DNA of 12,185 bases from JAYTQG01 sp043746815 (GCA_043746815.1 JAYTQG010000037.1:1-12185), one strand, 5' to 3'. Counted from the stretch's first letter, positions 1 to 6,998 are shown. Notes: generated by a model not told the origin, from the sequence alone. Translations and numbers: made by a program.

Positions 1-800
1 AATACCTCTGGTCCGAAGATATTGGCGAGCGACGCGAGGGCAACCCCGAGTGCCCGCCCCGCGCGGTTCAAGATCGCGACCGCGGACGGATCCCCAGCCT
101 TTGCAAGTTCGCCAAATACCTCCGGAGCGCGGTCCACCCCGCCTGTCAGGGCCCGCGCAATGGCTCCCTGGGGGTCCGTGGCGATTGCGTCGCGGGCGTC
201 ACGTTCGAATGCCTGCGCGGACGCAAACCCCTCGATGCACCCGCGATTCGGGCAGTTCGCGCCAGTGCAGCGGGGTCCGTTCATGTCGACGACCAAATGC
301 CCAAGCTCCGCACCAAGCCCTCCGCCACCGCGGACGACCTTGCCGTCCACGATGACCCCACCACCCACCCCCGTGCCAAGGGTCAGCATCACGGAGCTTC
401 CGAGGCCCTTCGCGACGCCGAGACGATGCTCGGCAAGCGCCGCGACGTTCGCGTCGTTGTCGAGGCGCACCGGGCGGCCGAACCGCTGCGAGAGAAGCCG
501 GGCTGGCTCCTCATCCTCCAGCGCAATGTTGACCCCCATCCGCACGCGGCCCGAGGGCTGCTCGATCACGGCAGGCAGTCCGATCCCGATCGCCTGAACC
601 GCAATGGGCGCCTCGGCGATCAATCGCTCGACAAGCGTTCCAATCGCGTCAATCAGGTCCGATCCATCCGCAGGAGTCGCGACACGATGGACCACAAGGA
701 GCGTTCCGTCGGCGGCGACGATACCTGCCTTGACGGTGGTGCCACCGACGTCAACGCCAATTGTCGGGAGCGCGGAATCTGTAGTCGTTCGGACGCTCAT
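1..800 (-). CDS. ROK-family sugar kinase, glucokinase-like (partial, C-terminus beyond window)
   Basis: Predicted ATP-dependent sugar kinase of the ROK family, most likely a cytoplasmic glucokinase (glucose to glucose-6-phosphate). The frame is open from ATG at 800 to the left edge, giving about 266 residues; some 50 C-terminal residues are missing. Visible motifs: phosphate-binding DVGGTTVKAG (residues 17-26), sugar-binding/catalytic LDNDAN (113-118, D116 the likely base), GTGVGGG (142-148), and the ELGH plus zinc-type cluster around H168, C178, C183 and C188 (form CxxxxCxxxxC followed by IEGFAS). The visible end, GRALGVALASLANIFGPEV, matches the family's late helix. The start is chosen because residues 13-20 begin the first strand directly and a TACAGT -10-like box lies 8 bases upstream with no Shine-Dalgarno site. 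Sugar specificity cannot be read from sequence; a ROK repressor is unlikely because no N-terminal HTH is present. Confidence 0.9.
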   Translation of the reverse strand, partial: MSVRTTTDSALPTIGVDVGGTTVKAGIVAADGTLLVVHRVATPADGSDLIDAIGTLVERLIAEAPIAVQAIGIGLPAVIEQPSGRVRMGVNIALEDEEPARLLSQRFGRPVRLDNDANVAALAEHRLGVAKGLGSSVMLTLGTGVGGGVIVDGKVVRGGGGLGAELGHLVVDMNGPRCTGANCPNRGCIEGFASAQAFERDARDAIATDPQGAIARALTGGVDRAPEVFGELAKAGDPSAVAILNRAGRALGVALASLANIFGPEV

Positions 801-808
801 GGGCGGTA

Positions 809-814
809 ACTGTA
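809..814 (-). promoter_or_regulatory. -10-like box of ROK kinase (leaderless layout)
   Basis: TACAGT on the minus strand, followed by 8 bases and then the ATG at 800. There is no Shine-Dalgarno-like purine run between box and start, so transcription probably begins at or within two bases of the start codon. No convincing -35 hexamer is visible. It shares a short divergent intergenic region with the LCP promoter. Confidence 0.4.
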
Positions 815-862
815 GTCACCACCGAGGTGTCCTTCCCCGTCGCCTCTCAAAACGCGGCCTGC

Positions 863-868
863 TACCGT
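863..868 (+). promoter_or_regulatory. -10-like box of LCP gene (leaderless layout)
   Basis: TACCGT, preceded by GC (octamer GCTACCGT), 8 bases before the ATG at 877. No Shine-Dalgarno sequence fits between box and start. The layout suits a leaderless mRNA. No clear -35 element is seen. Confidence 0.4.
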
Positions 869-876
869 CAGCTTGC

Positions 877-2004
877 ATGTCAGAGGACAAAACGCCATAT
901 CGGCGCTTTCGTTCGCGTGGCCGCAAGGTCGACCCGGAGACGGGACTCGCCGAGCTTGAGCGTCTGAATGCCAGTGCAGAAGCCCCCCCAGAAGCCGCCG
1001 CTCCGCGCTGGCCGGAGGAGCCCGCGCGGTCGAAGCCTGCCCCCGAAGAGTTTCGCGCGGCCCCGCGCAAGCGTCGCCTCTGGCGACTGAGGGGCGTTGG
1101 TCCACTTGGGCTCGTGTGGCGCGCGACCGTGCTTTTTTCAACGGCATTTGTTGTCTGGGCCGTTCTCGGCTTCTTCGCCCTCTGGCGGGCGGCGGGCGAT
1201 TCGAATGGAGGAATCACCCCCGCCGCGAGGGCAGCGCTGGCCGATCCTGGTGGAGGCCTCCTCTCGACAACCGAGAACACCCTGATCATCGGGTCAGATG
1301 CGCGCCCCGGAGAGACCCGCGCGCGCGCGGACACCATCATGATCATGCGCACCGACCCCGAATCCGGACGCATCAAGTACCTCTCGATTCCCCGCGATTG
1401 GCGCGTTTCACTGCCGCGGTTCGGCCACGAGAAGATCAATGCAGCGTTCCAGCTCCTCGGGCAGCGCGGCATTATGCGGGCAGTCACCCGGCAAACCGGC
1501 ATCCCGATCCACCACCTGATCGTCGTGCGATTCGGTGGGTTGCCAAAAGTGGTCGACGCAGTCGGCGGCGTTGACGTCACGAACGCAACCGTCCTCAACT
1601 GCGGCTACTCCGGCGGACGCAAGGTTCATTTTGACCGCGGCCGGATTCACCTGGATGGTCAGCGTGCACTGGAGTTCTCGCGTGTTCGTTACAACTGCGG
1701 CGACGATTTTTCGCGTATGGCACGCCAGCAAGCGCTGATCGCTGCCATTCGCGGAAAGCTGCTCTCTCCGATGTCACTTCCCATGGCACCGTGGCGGGGT
1801 GCGGCCACGATCCGGGCGATCACAACCGACCTCGGAGCAGTCGACCTCGCCAAGCTCGGCTGGCTCCAGGCGAGCATGAAAAACGACCCGGCGGACCGCC
1901 TACGCCTTATCGGCAGCCCGGAAACGATCGGCCGCCAGTCCTACGTGATCATCTCCGGCGACCAGGCGGCGCCGGTTCTCCGGCAGTTCATGGGGCGCGC
2001 GTAG
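877..2004 (+). CDS. LytR-CpsA-Psr (LCP) family cell-wall glycopolymer ligase
   Basis: 375-residue membrane-anchored enzyme expected to transfer lipid-linked anionic glycopolymers to peptidoglycan on the outer face of the membrane. Order: a charged, proline-rich cytoplasmic tail (1-77), one transmembrane helix (about 79-103) and an extracytoplasmic LCP domain (about 133-295). Family residues visible: GSDAR (139-143, D141 and R143), RADTIMIM (150-157), SIPRDWRV (170-177, R173/D174 for pyrophosphate and metal binding) and the late FSRMARQQ (278-285). C241 and C274 may form a disulfide. The open frame extends upstream to 604, but that extension is antisense to the ROK kinase and unlike LCP proteins; ATG 877 with its near-adjacent -10-like box is preferred. 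The divergent neighbour is the sugar kinase; no operon partner follows. Confidence 0.92.
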   Translation: MSEDKTPYRRFRSRGRKVDPETGLAELERLNASAEAPPEAAAPRWPEEPARSKPAPEEFRAAPRKRRLWRLRGVGPLGLVWRATVLFSTAFVVWAVLGFFALWRAAGDSNGGITPAARAALADPGGGLLSTTENTLIIGSDARPGETRARADTIMIMRTDPESGRIKYLSIPRDWRVSLPRFGHEKINAAFQLLGQRGIMRAVTRQTGIPIHHLIVVRFGGLPKVVDAVGGVDVTNATVLNCGYSGGRKVHFDRGRIHLDGQRALEFSRVRYNCGDDFSRMARQQALIAAIRGKLLSPMSLPMAPWRGAATIRAITTDLGAVDLAKLGWLQASMKNDPADRLRLIGSPETIGRQSYVIISGDQAAPVLRQFMGRA

Positions 2005-2013
2005 CGCGAGGAA

Positions 2014-2029
2014 CCGGGCGGTTTCCCGG
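2014..2029. terminator. Short hairpin between converging genes (weak)
   Basis: CCGGG, six-base loop, CCCGG, inside the 26-base gap between the LCP stop and the stop of the unknown minus-strand gene. The stem is only 5 bp and no T-run follows on either strand, so it is at best a weak bidirectional terminator. Confidence 0.25.
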
Positions 2030-2030
2030 G

Positions 2031-2396
2031 CTACATTTGGATGCGCATCGGGTCCACGGAACGGATGAAGAGCGGGATCAGATCCTCCGGAAGAACTTCC
2101 GAGGCGGCGTCGACGACGCGGGCAACGGTGTCGACCCGGGAGGCGCGGGAGCGCTCCTGGATCTCACTCCACCCGGCCTGCTCATCCGGTTTCCCAACGG
2201 CGAGATCAACCATCGTCATCGCGATTTTCTCGTCGATGCCGGGATTTGAGAGCTGGCTGTGAGCGTCCACCATGCAAATCAGACGAATCCAGCCTTTGGC
2301 GCCATGCTCGCGCGCCTGTTTGGCCCAGTGGGGGGACACGTGGGGCTCGAGCTCGTCAACGACGGCGAGCCACTCGGAGGGAATTTCGGCAGCCAC
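2031..2396 (-). CDS. Hypothetical 121-aa protein, coupled to SHOCT gene
   Basis: I do not recognise a family. The product is soluble-looking, acidic and mostly helical in appearance, with no signal peptide or transmembrane segment. It starts MAAEIPSEWLAVVDELEPHV and ends with a hydrophobic stretch LPEDLIPLFIRSV (102-114). Histidines and a single cysteine (C41, in LICMVDAH) are present but form no recognisable metal motif. The GTG start at 2396 shares one base with the TAG stop of the upstream SHOCT gene (TAGTG), which supports translational coupling and that this frame is really expressed. Partnership with the SHOCT protein is inferred from this overlap only. Confidence 0.7.
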   Translation of the reverse strand: MAAEIPSEWLAVVDELEPHVSPHWAKQAREHGAKGWIRLICMVDAHSQLSNPGIDEKIAMTMVDLAVGKPDEQAGWSEIQERSRASRVDTVARVVDAASEVLPEDLIPLFIRSVDPMRIQM

Positions 2397-2665
2397 TAGA
2401 TGCGCGCCAACAGTTCGCGCTTTTTCGCCTGGAACTCGTCCTCGGTGACAAGCCCGTTGTCGCGAAGCTCGCCAAGGGCGCGAATCGCTTCAATCGGTGT
2501 CTTGGATGGATCCGTCGCAGGGCCGTCACCCTTTGCGATGAACGGAACCTTCGTTCCAAAGTGCTGAGCCGCTTCGCGGACGAACACCCCGGCCTGGTCG
2601 GCGATTTTGCCGAACTCTTGACCGAGTTCGCGCACTGCACGCATGAGATCTTCGTTATTTGCCAT
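2396..2665 (-). CDS. Small SHOCT-domain protein
   Basis: 89-residue protein with an N-terminal amphipathic helical segment (about 1-38, MANNEDLMRAVRELGQEF onward), a short linker with Gly, Pro and Asp, and a C-terminal SHOCT motif (about 57-89). The SHOCT pattern is visible as IEAIRALGELRDNGLVTEDE and then FQAKKRELL: hydrophobic helix, LRDxGLVTEDEF, then KKxxLL. SHOCT modules are short oligomerisation or tethering segments usually found at protein ends; no enzymatic function is implied. The ATG at 2665 follows a TACCGT box by 7 bases with no Shine-Dalgarno site. The gene overlaps the next one by one base, forming a two-gene unit downstream of citrate synthase but apparently with its own promoter. 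Confidence 0.8.
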   Translation of the reverse strand: MANNEDLMRAVRELGQEFGKIADQAGVFVREAAQHFGTKVPFIAKGDGPATDPSKTPIEAIRALGELRDNGLVTEDEFQAKKRELLARI

Positions 2666-2672
2666 GGGTCAA

Positions 2673-2678
2673 ACGGTA
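2673..2678 (-). promoter_or_regulatory. -10-like box of SHOCT gene pair (leaderless layout)
   Basis: TACCGT on the minus strand, 7 bases before the ATG at 2665 and downstream of the hairpin that ends citrate synthase. It is the same hexamer as the LCP box. There is no Shine-Dalgarno site. It supports transcription of the pair independently of citrate synthase. Confidence 0.38.
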
Positions 2679-2693
2679 CCGGTCGAGCGCCTC

Positions 2694-2719
2694 GCCGGGA
2701 AGGGTCTCCCCCTCCCGGC
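2694..2719 (-). terminator. Hairpin after citrate synthase
   Basis: GCCGGGA at 2694-2700 pairs with TCCCGGC at 2713-2719; after one A/C mismatch three further G-C pairs close a 4-base loop (2705-2708). It lies 18 bases beyond the citrate synthase stop. The stem is strong but no T-run follows on the minus strand, so termination may be partial or factor-dependent. Confidence 0.5.
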
Positions 2720-2736
2720 TGGGCGCGAGACGCGTG

Positions 2737-4065
2737 CTACTTGCGCCGCGACAGCGGGACGAACTTCCGCTCGTCGTATCCGGTGTAGATCTGACGCGGG
2801 CGAGCGATCTTCTGCTCTTTGTCGTCCTGCATCTCCGCGTACTGGGCAATCCAACCTGGCATACGGCCAATCGCGAAGAGCACCGTGAACATCTCTGCCG
2901 GAATCCCAAGGGCCTCGTAGATGAGACCGGAGTAGAAGTCCACGTTTGGGTAGAGTTTCCGACCGATGAAGAACTCGTCCTCAAGGGCGATCTTCTCAAG
3001 CTCAACCGCAATCTTCAGGAGCGGGTTGACGCCGGTGACCGAGAAGACGTCGTCAGCGGCCTGCTTGATGATGCGAGCGCGCGGGTCGTAGTTCTTGTAG
3101 ACCCGGTGTCCGAAGCCCATCAAGAGCGCCTCGCGCTTCTTGACGCTCTCCACGAAGCTCGGGATGTTCTCGACGCTGCCGATCTGGCGCAGCATGACGA
3201 GCACCGCCTCGTTGGCGCCACCGTGGAGCGGACCGTAAAGGGCGCCCGCCCCGGCGGATACCGATGAGTACATGTCGGTCTCTGATGAACCGACTCCGCG
3301 CACGGCCGTCGTCGAACAGTTCTGCTCGTGGTCGGCGTGGAGAATGAGGAGCACGTCAAGTGCCTTGGCAAGACGATCGTCCGAGGCGTAGTTCACCGTC
3401 GAGTTGGCGAACATCATGTCCAGGAAGTTGCCCGCGTAGGACTTGTTGCGGTCCGGTTGCAGGTACGGGCGGCCCGTCATGTGACGGTAGGCCCAGGCAC
3501 CGAGGGTTGGCGTCTTGCCGATCAGACGCGTCATTTGACGGTAGCGGACCTCAGGGTCGCCGATTTCCTTCGACTCGGGGTAGAACGTTCCGAGCGCGGC
3601 AAGCGCCGACTGCAACATCCCCATGGGGTGCGCGTCGTAGCGAAAGCCTTCCATCAGCGTCTTCGCGTTTTCATGCACAAACGTGTGGCGCATGACGTCG
3701 TGCTGCCAGCTGTCCAGTTGCGACTTGGTGGGAAGCTCACCGAAGATCAGCAGGTAGGAGACCTCAAGGAAGGTGCTCTTCTCTGCAAGCTGCTCAATCG
3801 GATACCCGCGGTAGCGCAGGATGCCTGCGTCGCCATCGATGTAGGTAACCGAGCTTCGACAGTTGGCCGTGTTCATGAAGGCCGGGTCGTAGGTCATCAG
3901 GCCGAAGTCATCGTCCTTGACCTTGATCGCGCGGAGGTCCATCGCCTTGATGGTCTCGTCGGTAATCGCGACCTCGTACGCCTTGCCCGTCCGGTTGTCG
4001 GTAATCGTGAGGGTGTCCGGGCCAGCCTTCGGTGCAGCCTTCTTCGTCGCAGCCTTCGTTGTCAT
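2737..4065 (-). CDS. gltA: Citrate synthase (type II, GltA-like)
   Basis: Condenses acetyl-CoA with oxaloacetate to citrate, the entry step of the TCA cycle, in the cytoplasm. 442 residues, the usual length for the type II (hexameric, potentially NADH-sensitive) class. Catalytic triad visible: H281 in LHGGAN, H320 in GFGHRVY and D376 in PNVDFYSG. Other signatures: LHADHEQN (242-249), SSVSAGAGALYGPLHGG (267-283), KNYDPRAR (324-331) and C-terminal ARPRQIYTG (421-429). The start ATG at 4065 has GAGG 8 bases upstream (4074-4077); the frame stays open to 4389 but that part is antisense to the ABC ATPase and unlike the family. The N-terminal tail (residues 1-15) is unusually rich in Ala and Lys. 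Transcribed alone, divergent from the ABC operon, with a hairpin beyond the stop. Confidence 0.96.
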   Translation of the reverse strand: MTTKAATKKAAPKAGPDTLTITDNRTGKAYEVAITDETIKAMDLRAIKVKDDDFGLMTYDPAFMNTANCRSSVTYIDGDAGILRYRGYPIEQLAEKSTFLEVSYLLIFGELPTKSQLDSWQHDVMRHTFVHENAKTLMEGFRYDAHPMGMLQSALAALGTFYPESKEIGDPEVRYRQMTRLIGKTPTLGAWAYRHMTGRPYLQPDRNKSYAGNFLDMMFANSTVNYASDDRLAKALDVLLILHADHEQNCSTTAVRGVGSSETDMYSSVSAGAGALYGPLHGGANEAVLVMLRQIGSVENIPSFVESVKKREALLMGFGHRVYKNYDPRARIIKQAADDVFSVTGVNPLLKIAVELEKIALEDEFFIGRKLYPNVDFYSGLIYEALGIPAEMFTVLFAIGRMPGWIAQYAEMQDDKEQKIARPRQIYTGYDERKFVPLSRRK

Positions 4066-4129
4066 TCGGTAGTCCTCGATTCGGGTCCGTAAGCGCGCAG
4101 GCTGGCGCCCGCGTCGAGCGATCGGGGTG

Positions 4130-4135
4130 ATTCTA
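4130..4135 (-). promoter_or_regulatory. -10-like box of citrate synthase
   Basis: TAGAAT on the minus strand, five of six matches to TATAAT, predicting a leader of about 55-60 bases ending in the GAGG Shine-Dalgarno site at 4074-4077. No TTGACA-like -35 box is evident at the normal distance. Confidence 0.42.
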
Positions 4136-4188
4136 CGGAACTGTCGGCCCGTCGCACGGAGATCGGTTCGCTTCGACCGTCGATGAGT

Positions 4189-4212
4189 AAACGAGGGAGT
4201 ATCCTCCCGTTT
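4189..4212 (+). promoter_or_regulatory. -10-like box of ABC operon inside an inverted repeat (candidate operator)
   Basis: TATCCT at 4200-4205 lies 8 bases before the GTG at 4214, a leaderless layout. It sits inside an inverted repeat: AAAC (4189-4192), a 2-base bulge, GGGAG (4195-4199), loop TATC, CTCCC (4204-4208), GTTT (4209-4212). A repeat centred on the -10 box could be an operator. The GGGAG run is 14 bases before the start codon, too far to be a normal Shine-Dalgarno site. Confidence 0.35.
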
Positions 4213-4213
4213 C

Positions 4214-5116
4214 GTGCCCGTCCCATCAGCGATTCGTGCCGAAGGTCTCGGGAAGCGGTATGGCGCACTCGACGCCCTTGATGGCCTCGAGCTGGACGTC
4301 GCACCAGGCGAGCGGATGGGCCTCCTTGGACCGAATGGCGCGGGAAAGACCACCGCGATTCGGTTGATGCTCGGGATGCTCCGGCCCACCAGCGGGCGGG
4401 TCGCGATCGCCGGACACGACCTTGCGTCGGACCGGCGGGCCGCTCTCGGCGAGGTAGGTTACCTGCCCGGCGAGCTGGGCTTAATCCGGGAAATCTCAGG
4501 TGCGCACCAGCTGAGGGCATTCGCGCGCTTACATCCTCGGCCACCCACGGAACAACGCGCGCTGCTCAACCGCTTCGAACTCAGCCCGGGCGATCTCGCT
4601 CGTCCGGTTCGCCAGTACTCGCGAGGGATGAAGCAGAAGCTCGGCCTGGTCGCCGCTCTCCAACACGATCCGCCGGTGATCATTCTGGACGAGCCCACCT
4701 CCGGCCTCGACCCCGTGATGCAGGGACGCCTGATCGAACTCCTGGACGAACGCGCGCGCGCCGGACGCACGGTCCTGTTCTCAAGCCATGTACTTGCAGA
4801 GGTGGAGGAGCTCTGCGACCGGGTCGCCATGGTCCGGGGCGGGCGTCTCCTCGTCGTCGAGTCGGTCTCGAAACTGCGGAGCGAGCGTGTCCGTAGCGTC
4901 GCGGTCAGCTTTCGAACGCCGGTCGATCCCGCTGAGTACGCCGTGCCCGAAATCAGCGCGGTGCACGTCGCGGGGCGTGTCCACCGATTCGCGTTGTCGG
5001 GCGACCCGTCCCCGCTGCTTGGTCGGCTTGCGAACCTCCCTGTGGAGGACATCTCCATCGAGACCGCACGTCTTGAGGACGTGTTTCGCGAACGCTACGG
5101 CGAGGGCGCGGCATGA
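4214..5116 (+). CDS. ABC transporter ATP-binding subunit (ABC-2 / drug-export type)
   Basis: 300-residue ATPase expected to power the permease encoded next, probably exporting a lipid, drug or peptide. Visible: Walker A GPNGAGKT (39-46), signature YSRGMKQ (135-141; the canonical LSGG is replaced by YSRG, common in this export family), Walker B VIILDE (155-160, E160 catalytic), D-loop SGLD (163-166) and the switch histidine H192 in SSHVL. The Q-loop region reads VGYLPGE, lacking the usual glutamine, as often seen in YLPGEL-type export ATPases. After about residue 215 a C-terminal accessory domain follows. Starts at GTG 4214. The stop overlaps the permease start by ATGA, so the two are coupled. 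The substrate cannot be read from the sequence. Confidence 0.93.
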   Translation: MPVPSAIRAEGLGKRYGALDALDGLELDVAPGERMGLLGPNGAGKTTAIRLMLGMLRPTSGRVAIAGHDLASDRRAALGEVGYLPGELGLIREISGAHQLRAFARLHPRPPTEQRALLNRFELSPGDLARPVRQYSRGMKQKLGLVAALQHDPPVIILDEPTSGLDPVMQGRLIELLDERARAGRTVLFSSHVLAEVEELCDRVAMVRGGRLLVVESVSKLRSERVRSVAVSFRTPVDPAEYAVPEISAVHVAGRVHRFALSGDPSPLLGRLANLPVEDISIETARLEDVFRERYGEGAA

Positions 5117-5913
5117 ACGTGATCTTCGCGCTCACGGTGCGCCGGACGTGGAAACGGATCGTCGTCCTGGCCACCGGATTCCTCCTGTTCGAGCTCGTCG
5201 TCGGTCTGTCCTACTCATCCGCTGACCGCGACCTGCTGCGCAAGCTGATTGACGGCCTTCCACCAGCGTTTCGCGCGCTCGTATCTGCGTCCGGGGCCGA
5301 CATCACCTCACCATCCGGATACCTGGGATCCGGTTATTTCCATCCCGTCGCGCTCACACTGCAGGCAGCAGCGGTGATCTCCCTTGCGGCGGGAGCAGCT
5401 CGAGACGTCGAGGACGGTGTCGCCGAGATGATCCTCTCCCGACCACTGGACCGCTGGCGGTGGCTGGGGGCGCAAGGGTGTTGGGTTCTCATCGCGTCGG
5501 GCCTCGTGGCCGCCGGGGGCACCATCGGCGGTTTCCTCGCGACCCGTTCATTGGCAGCACTGAGCGATGTGCATATTTCAAGCCTCGTGATCGTTGGCGC
5601 AGGAGGCTGGCTGCTCACCGCAACAATCGGGATGTTTGCGCTGCTCATCGCCTCCGCCGTTCGCACCGGTGCCCGTGTGGTGGGTCTTGTAGCCGGGGCG
5701 ACGCTGGTTGCTTACGCGGTCAACTACCTATCGGTCATCTGGGGCGTCATCCGGCCATTCGGCCGCCTCTCGCCATTTCACTACTACGACCCGACACGCA
5801 TCCTGGGCAACGGATCGATGCCATGGAGCAGTGTCGCTACTCTTCTGGCTGCGGCCCTTGTGCTTGGGCTGGCCGCGCTCATCTCAGTTCAACGGCGCGA
5901 ATTTTCACCATGA
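5113..5913 (+). CDS. ABC-2 type transporter permease
   Basis: 266-residue integral membrane protein with about six hydrophobic spans (roughly 15-33, 78-96, 119-145, 156-182, 187-213 and 239-258), the usual topology of ABC-2 permeases. A cytoplasmic loop reading LSRPLDRWRWLGA (108-120) resembles the SRP-R coupling segment between the second and third spans in this family. Its ATG at 5113 lies in the ATGA overlap with the ATPase stop, and its own stop overlaps the next gene's ATG in the same way, so all three proteins are likely made together. It should dimerise and pair with the upstream ATPase. Confidence 0.9.
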   Translation: MNVIFALTVRRTWKRIVVLATGFLLFELVVGLSYSSADRDLLRKLIDGLPPAFRALVSASGADITSPSGYLGSGYFHPVALTLQAAAVISLAAGAARDVEDGVAEMILSRPLDRWRWLGAQGCWVLIASGLVAAGGTIGGFLATRSLAALSDVHISSLVIVGAGGWLLTATIGMFALLIASAVRTGARVVGLVAGATLVAYAVNYLSVIWGVIRPFGRLSPFHYYDPTRILGNGSMPWSSVATLLAAALVLGLAALISVQRREFSP

Positions 5914-6500
5914 GTCCTCCACCTATCCGGGCAAGTGACGCCGAACGCGAGGGAGCGGTCGTCATTCTGCGGGATGCATGCGGCGAGGGGCGCCTCACGC
6001 TTGAGGAGTTCAGCGACCGGGTGGAGGAGGCCTACACGGCAGCAACGTTGGATGACCTCGCCCGAATCGTCGCCGACCTTCCTGGGGAGCTTCCGGCACG
6101 GCCTGTCCCAGAGCGCCCCAAACGGCGTTACGTCATCGGAATTCTGGGATCTGGGGCCCGTCGCGGCCGCTGGCAGCTTGGCGAGTCCACGGTAGTTCTC
6201 GCAGTGCTGGGCGGTTGCGAGTTGGACCTGCGCCGGGCAGTCATGGAAGGCCCGACGGCCCGGATCCTCGCGATTGGAAGCCTCGGATCAGTGCGCATCA
6301 CCGTTCCAGATCACATCGCGGTAACGGTAAGCGGTTCCGGGCTTCTCGGCTCCGTCGAGGAGCGCGTCCACCGCTCGGGGCCGATGGACCGGAACTTGCC
6401 GACGGTTCATATCCGGGCGATCGGCGTTCTCGGTTCCGTGGAGATTCGTCGCGCGAAGCCCCGGGCCATTGACCGGCTACGGGGCCGCCTGCGTCGATGA
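5910..6500 (+). CDS. DUF1707 plus LiaF-like C-terminal domain protein
   Basis: 196-residue protein. Residues 6-58 are a DUF1707 module (SHOCT-like), visible as IRASDAEREGAVVILRDACG followed by GRLTLEEFSDRVEEAYTAAT and DLARIVADLP. Residues 72-182 are a LiaF-C/toastrack-like all-beta domain with recurring glycine units: GILGSGA (77-83), AVLGG (98-102), SLGSVRI (124-130), GLLGSVE (144-150) and GVLGSVEI (172-179). LiaF-like proteins modulate envelope-stress sensing in Gram-positives; this protein has no membrane span and should be cytoplasmic. The ATG at 5910 overlaps the permease stop (ATGA). A longer in-frame extension to 5460 runs through the permease gene and is rejected. A regulatory or stress-sensing role for the transporter is inferred from the operon. 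Confidence 0.85.
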   Translation: MSPPPIRASDAEREGAVVILRDACGEGRLTLEEFSDRVEEAYTAATLDDLARIVADLPGELPARPVPERPKRRYVIGILGSGARRGRWQLGESTVVLAVLGGCELDLRRAVMEGPTARILAIGSLGSVRITVPDHIAVTVSGSGLLGSVEERVHRSGPMDRNLPTVHIRAIGVLGSVEIRRAKPRAIDRLRGRLRR

Positions 6501-6524
6501 CGCGCGACGGCCCCGGTGCAAGGC

Positions 6525-6881
6525 CTACTTGACGGTGAAGCTGCCCTTCATGGCACTCGCGTGCGGGTCGCACACGTAGGTGTAGGTGCCCTTCTTGAGC
6601 GTCAGCGTGACGGTCTTTGTTCCGGTTGCTGGAACCGTCGTCACCTCTTTGTCGACTCCCGGTCCCGTGATGTGGAAGTTGTGGATGTTCGACTTGTCAG
6701 CGACGCTGAGCGAGAACTTTCCCGCCTTAAGTGTCTTGACGGCCTTGCCGCCGGACGTCAGTGAGATGGTGAAGCCGGGACCGACGGTGCCCGACAGTTT
6801 TCCTGCTGGTGCCGCGAGCGCGCCAGTAGCAACGGCTCCGGCAGCAATTGCGCCGGTGATAATGAGAGCACGGGTCTTCAT
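6525..6881 (-). CDS. Secreted cupredoxin (plastocyanin/azurin-like blue copper protein)
   Basis: 118-residue exported protein. Residues 1-26 form a signal peptide (MKTR, hydrophobic core, then ALAAPA; no lipobox cysteine, so probably soluble after cleavage). The mature part is a beta-rich cupredoxin domain. Candidate type 1 copper ligands: H67 (or H70) in IHNFHITG, then C104, H107 and M111 in CDPHASAMKG. The C-x2-H-x3-M spacing fits the family closely enough, and this CDPHxxxMKG ending is typical of short bacterial cupredoxins. The role is presumably electron transfer or copper handling at the cell surface; the redox partner is unknown. GAGGAG (6888-6893) lies 6 bases before the ATG. Monocistronic, convergent with the DUF1707 gene across a 24-base gap where I see no convincing terminator. 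Confidence 0.87.
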   Translation of the reverse strand: MKTRALIITGAIAAGAVATGALAAPAGKLSGTVGPGFTISLTSGGKAVKTLKAGKFSLSVADKSNIHNFHITGPGVDKEVTTVPATGTKTVTLTLKKGTYTYVCDPHASAMKGSFTVK

Positions 6882-6916
6882 GTAGGTCTCCTCGTTTGAG
6901 AATCGCAGTCCCCGAT

Positions 6917-6922
6917 AGCGTA
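6917..6922 (-). promoter_or_regulatory. -10-like box of cupredoxin gene
   Basis: TACGCT, within the octamer GCTACGCT, on the minus strand; predicts a leader of about 30 bases containing the GAGGAG site at 6888-6893. The same octamer occurs on the plus strand at 6991-6998 ahead of the divergent NYN gene. No clear -35 box. Confidence 0.38.
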
Positions 6923-6992
6923 GCCCTCAGATATTACGCGGGCAGGAACGACCGGCGAACCGCGAATGACAGGGTGACCGGCGCTGCGCTGC

Positions 6993-6998
6993 TACGCT
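6993..6998 (+). promoter_or_regulatory. -10-like box of NYN/OST-HTH gene
   Basis: TACGCT within GCTACGCT, identical to the cupredoxin box on the other strand. Predicts transcription from about 7005 and a leader of about 90 bases. A TGACA at 6967-6971 is a poor -35 candidate because the spacer is 21 bases. Confidence 0.35.

Noticed and set aside
604..876. N-terminal extension of the LCP reading frame upstream of ATG 877
   Set aside because: It is antisense to the start of the ROK kinase, has no similarity to LCP N-termini, and the -10-like box at 863-868 lies within it.
3328..4092. 254-codon open frame on the plus strand opposite citrate synthase
   Set aside because: It is a complementary-frame shadow of a gene with all catalytic residues intact; no domain seen.
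4066..4389. N-terminal extension of citrate synthase to 4389
   Set aside because: It is antisense to the Walker A region of the ABC ATPase, unlike any citrate synthase N-terminus, and ATG 4065 has a good Shine-Dalgarno site.
6501..6524. Terminator between the DUF1707 gene and the cupredoxin gene
   Set aside because: Only GGCC boxes are seen; no stem of useful length and no T-run.
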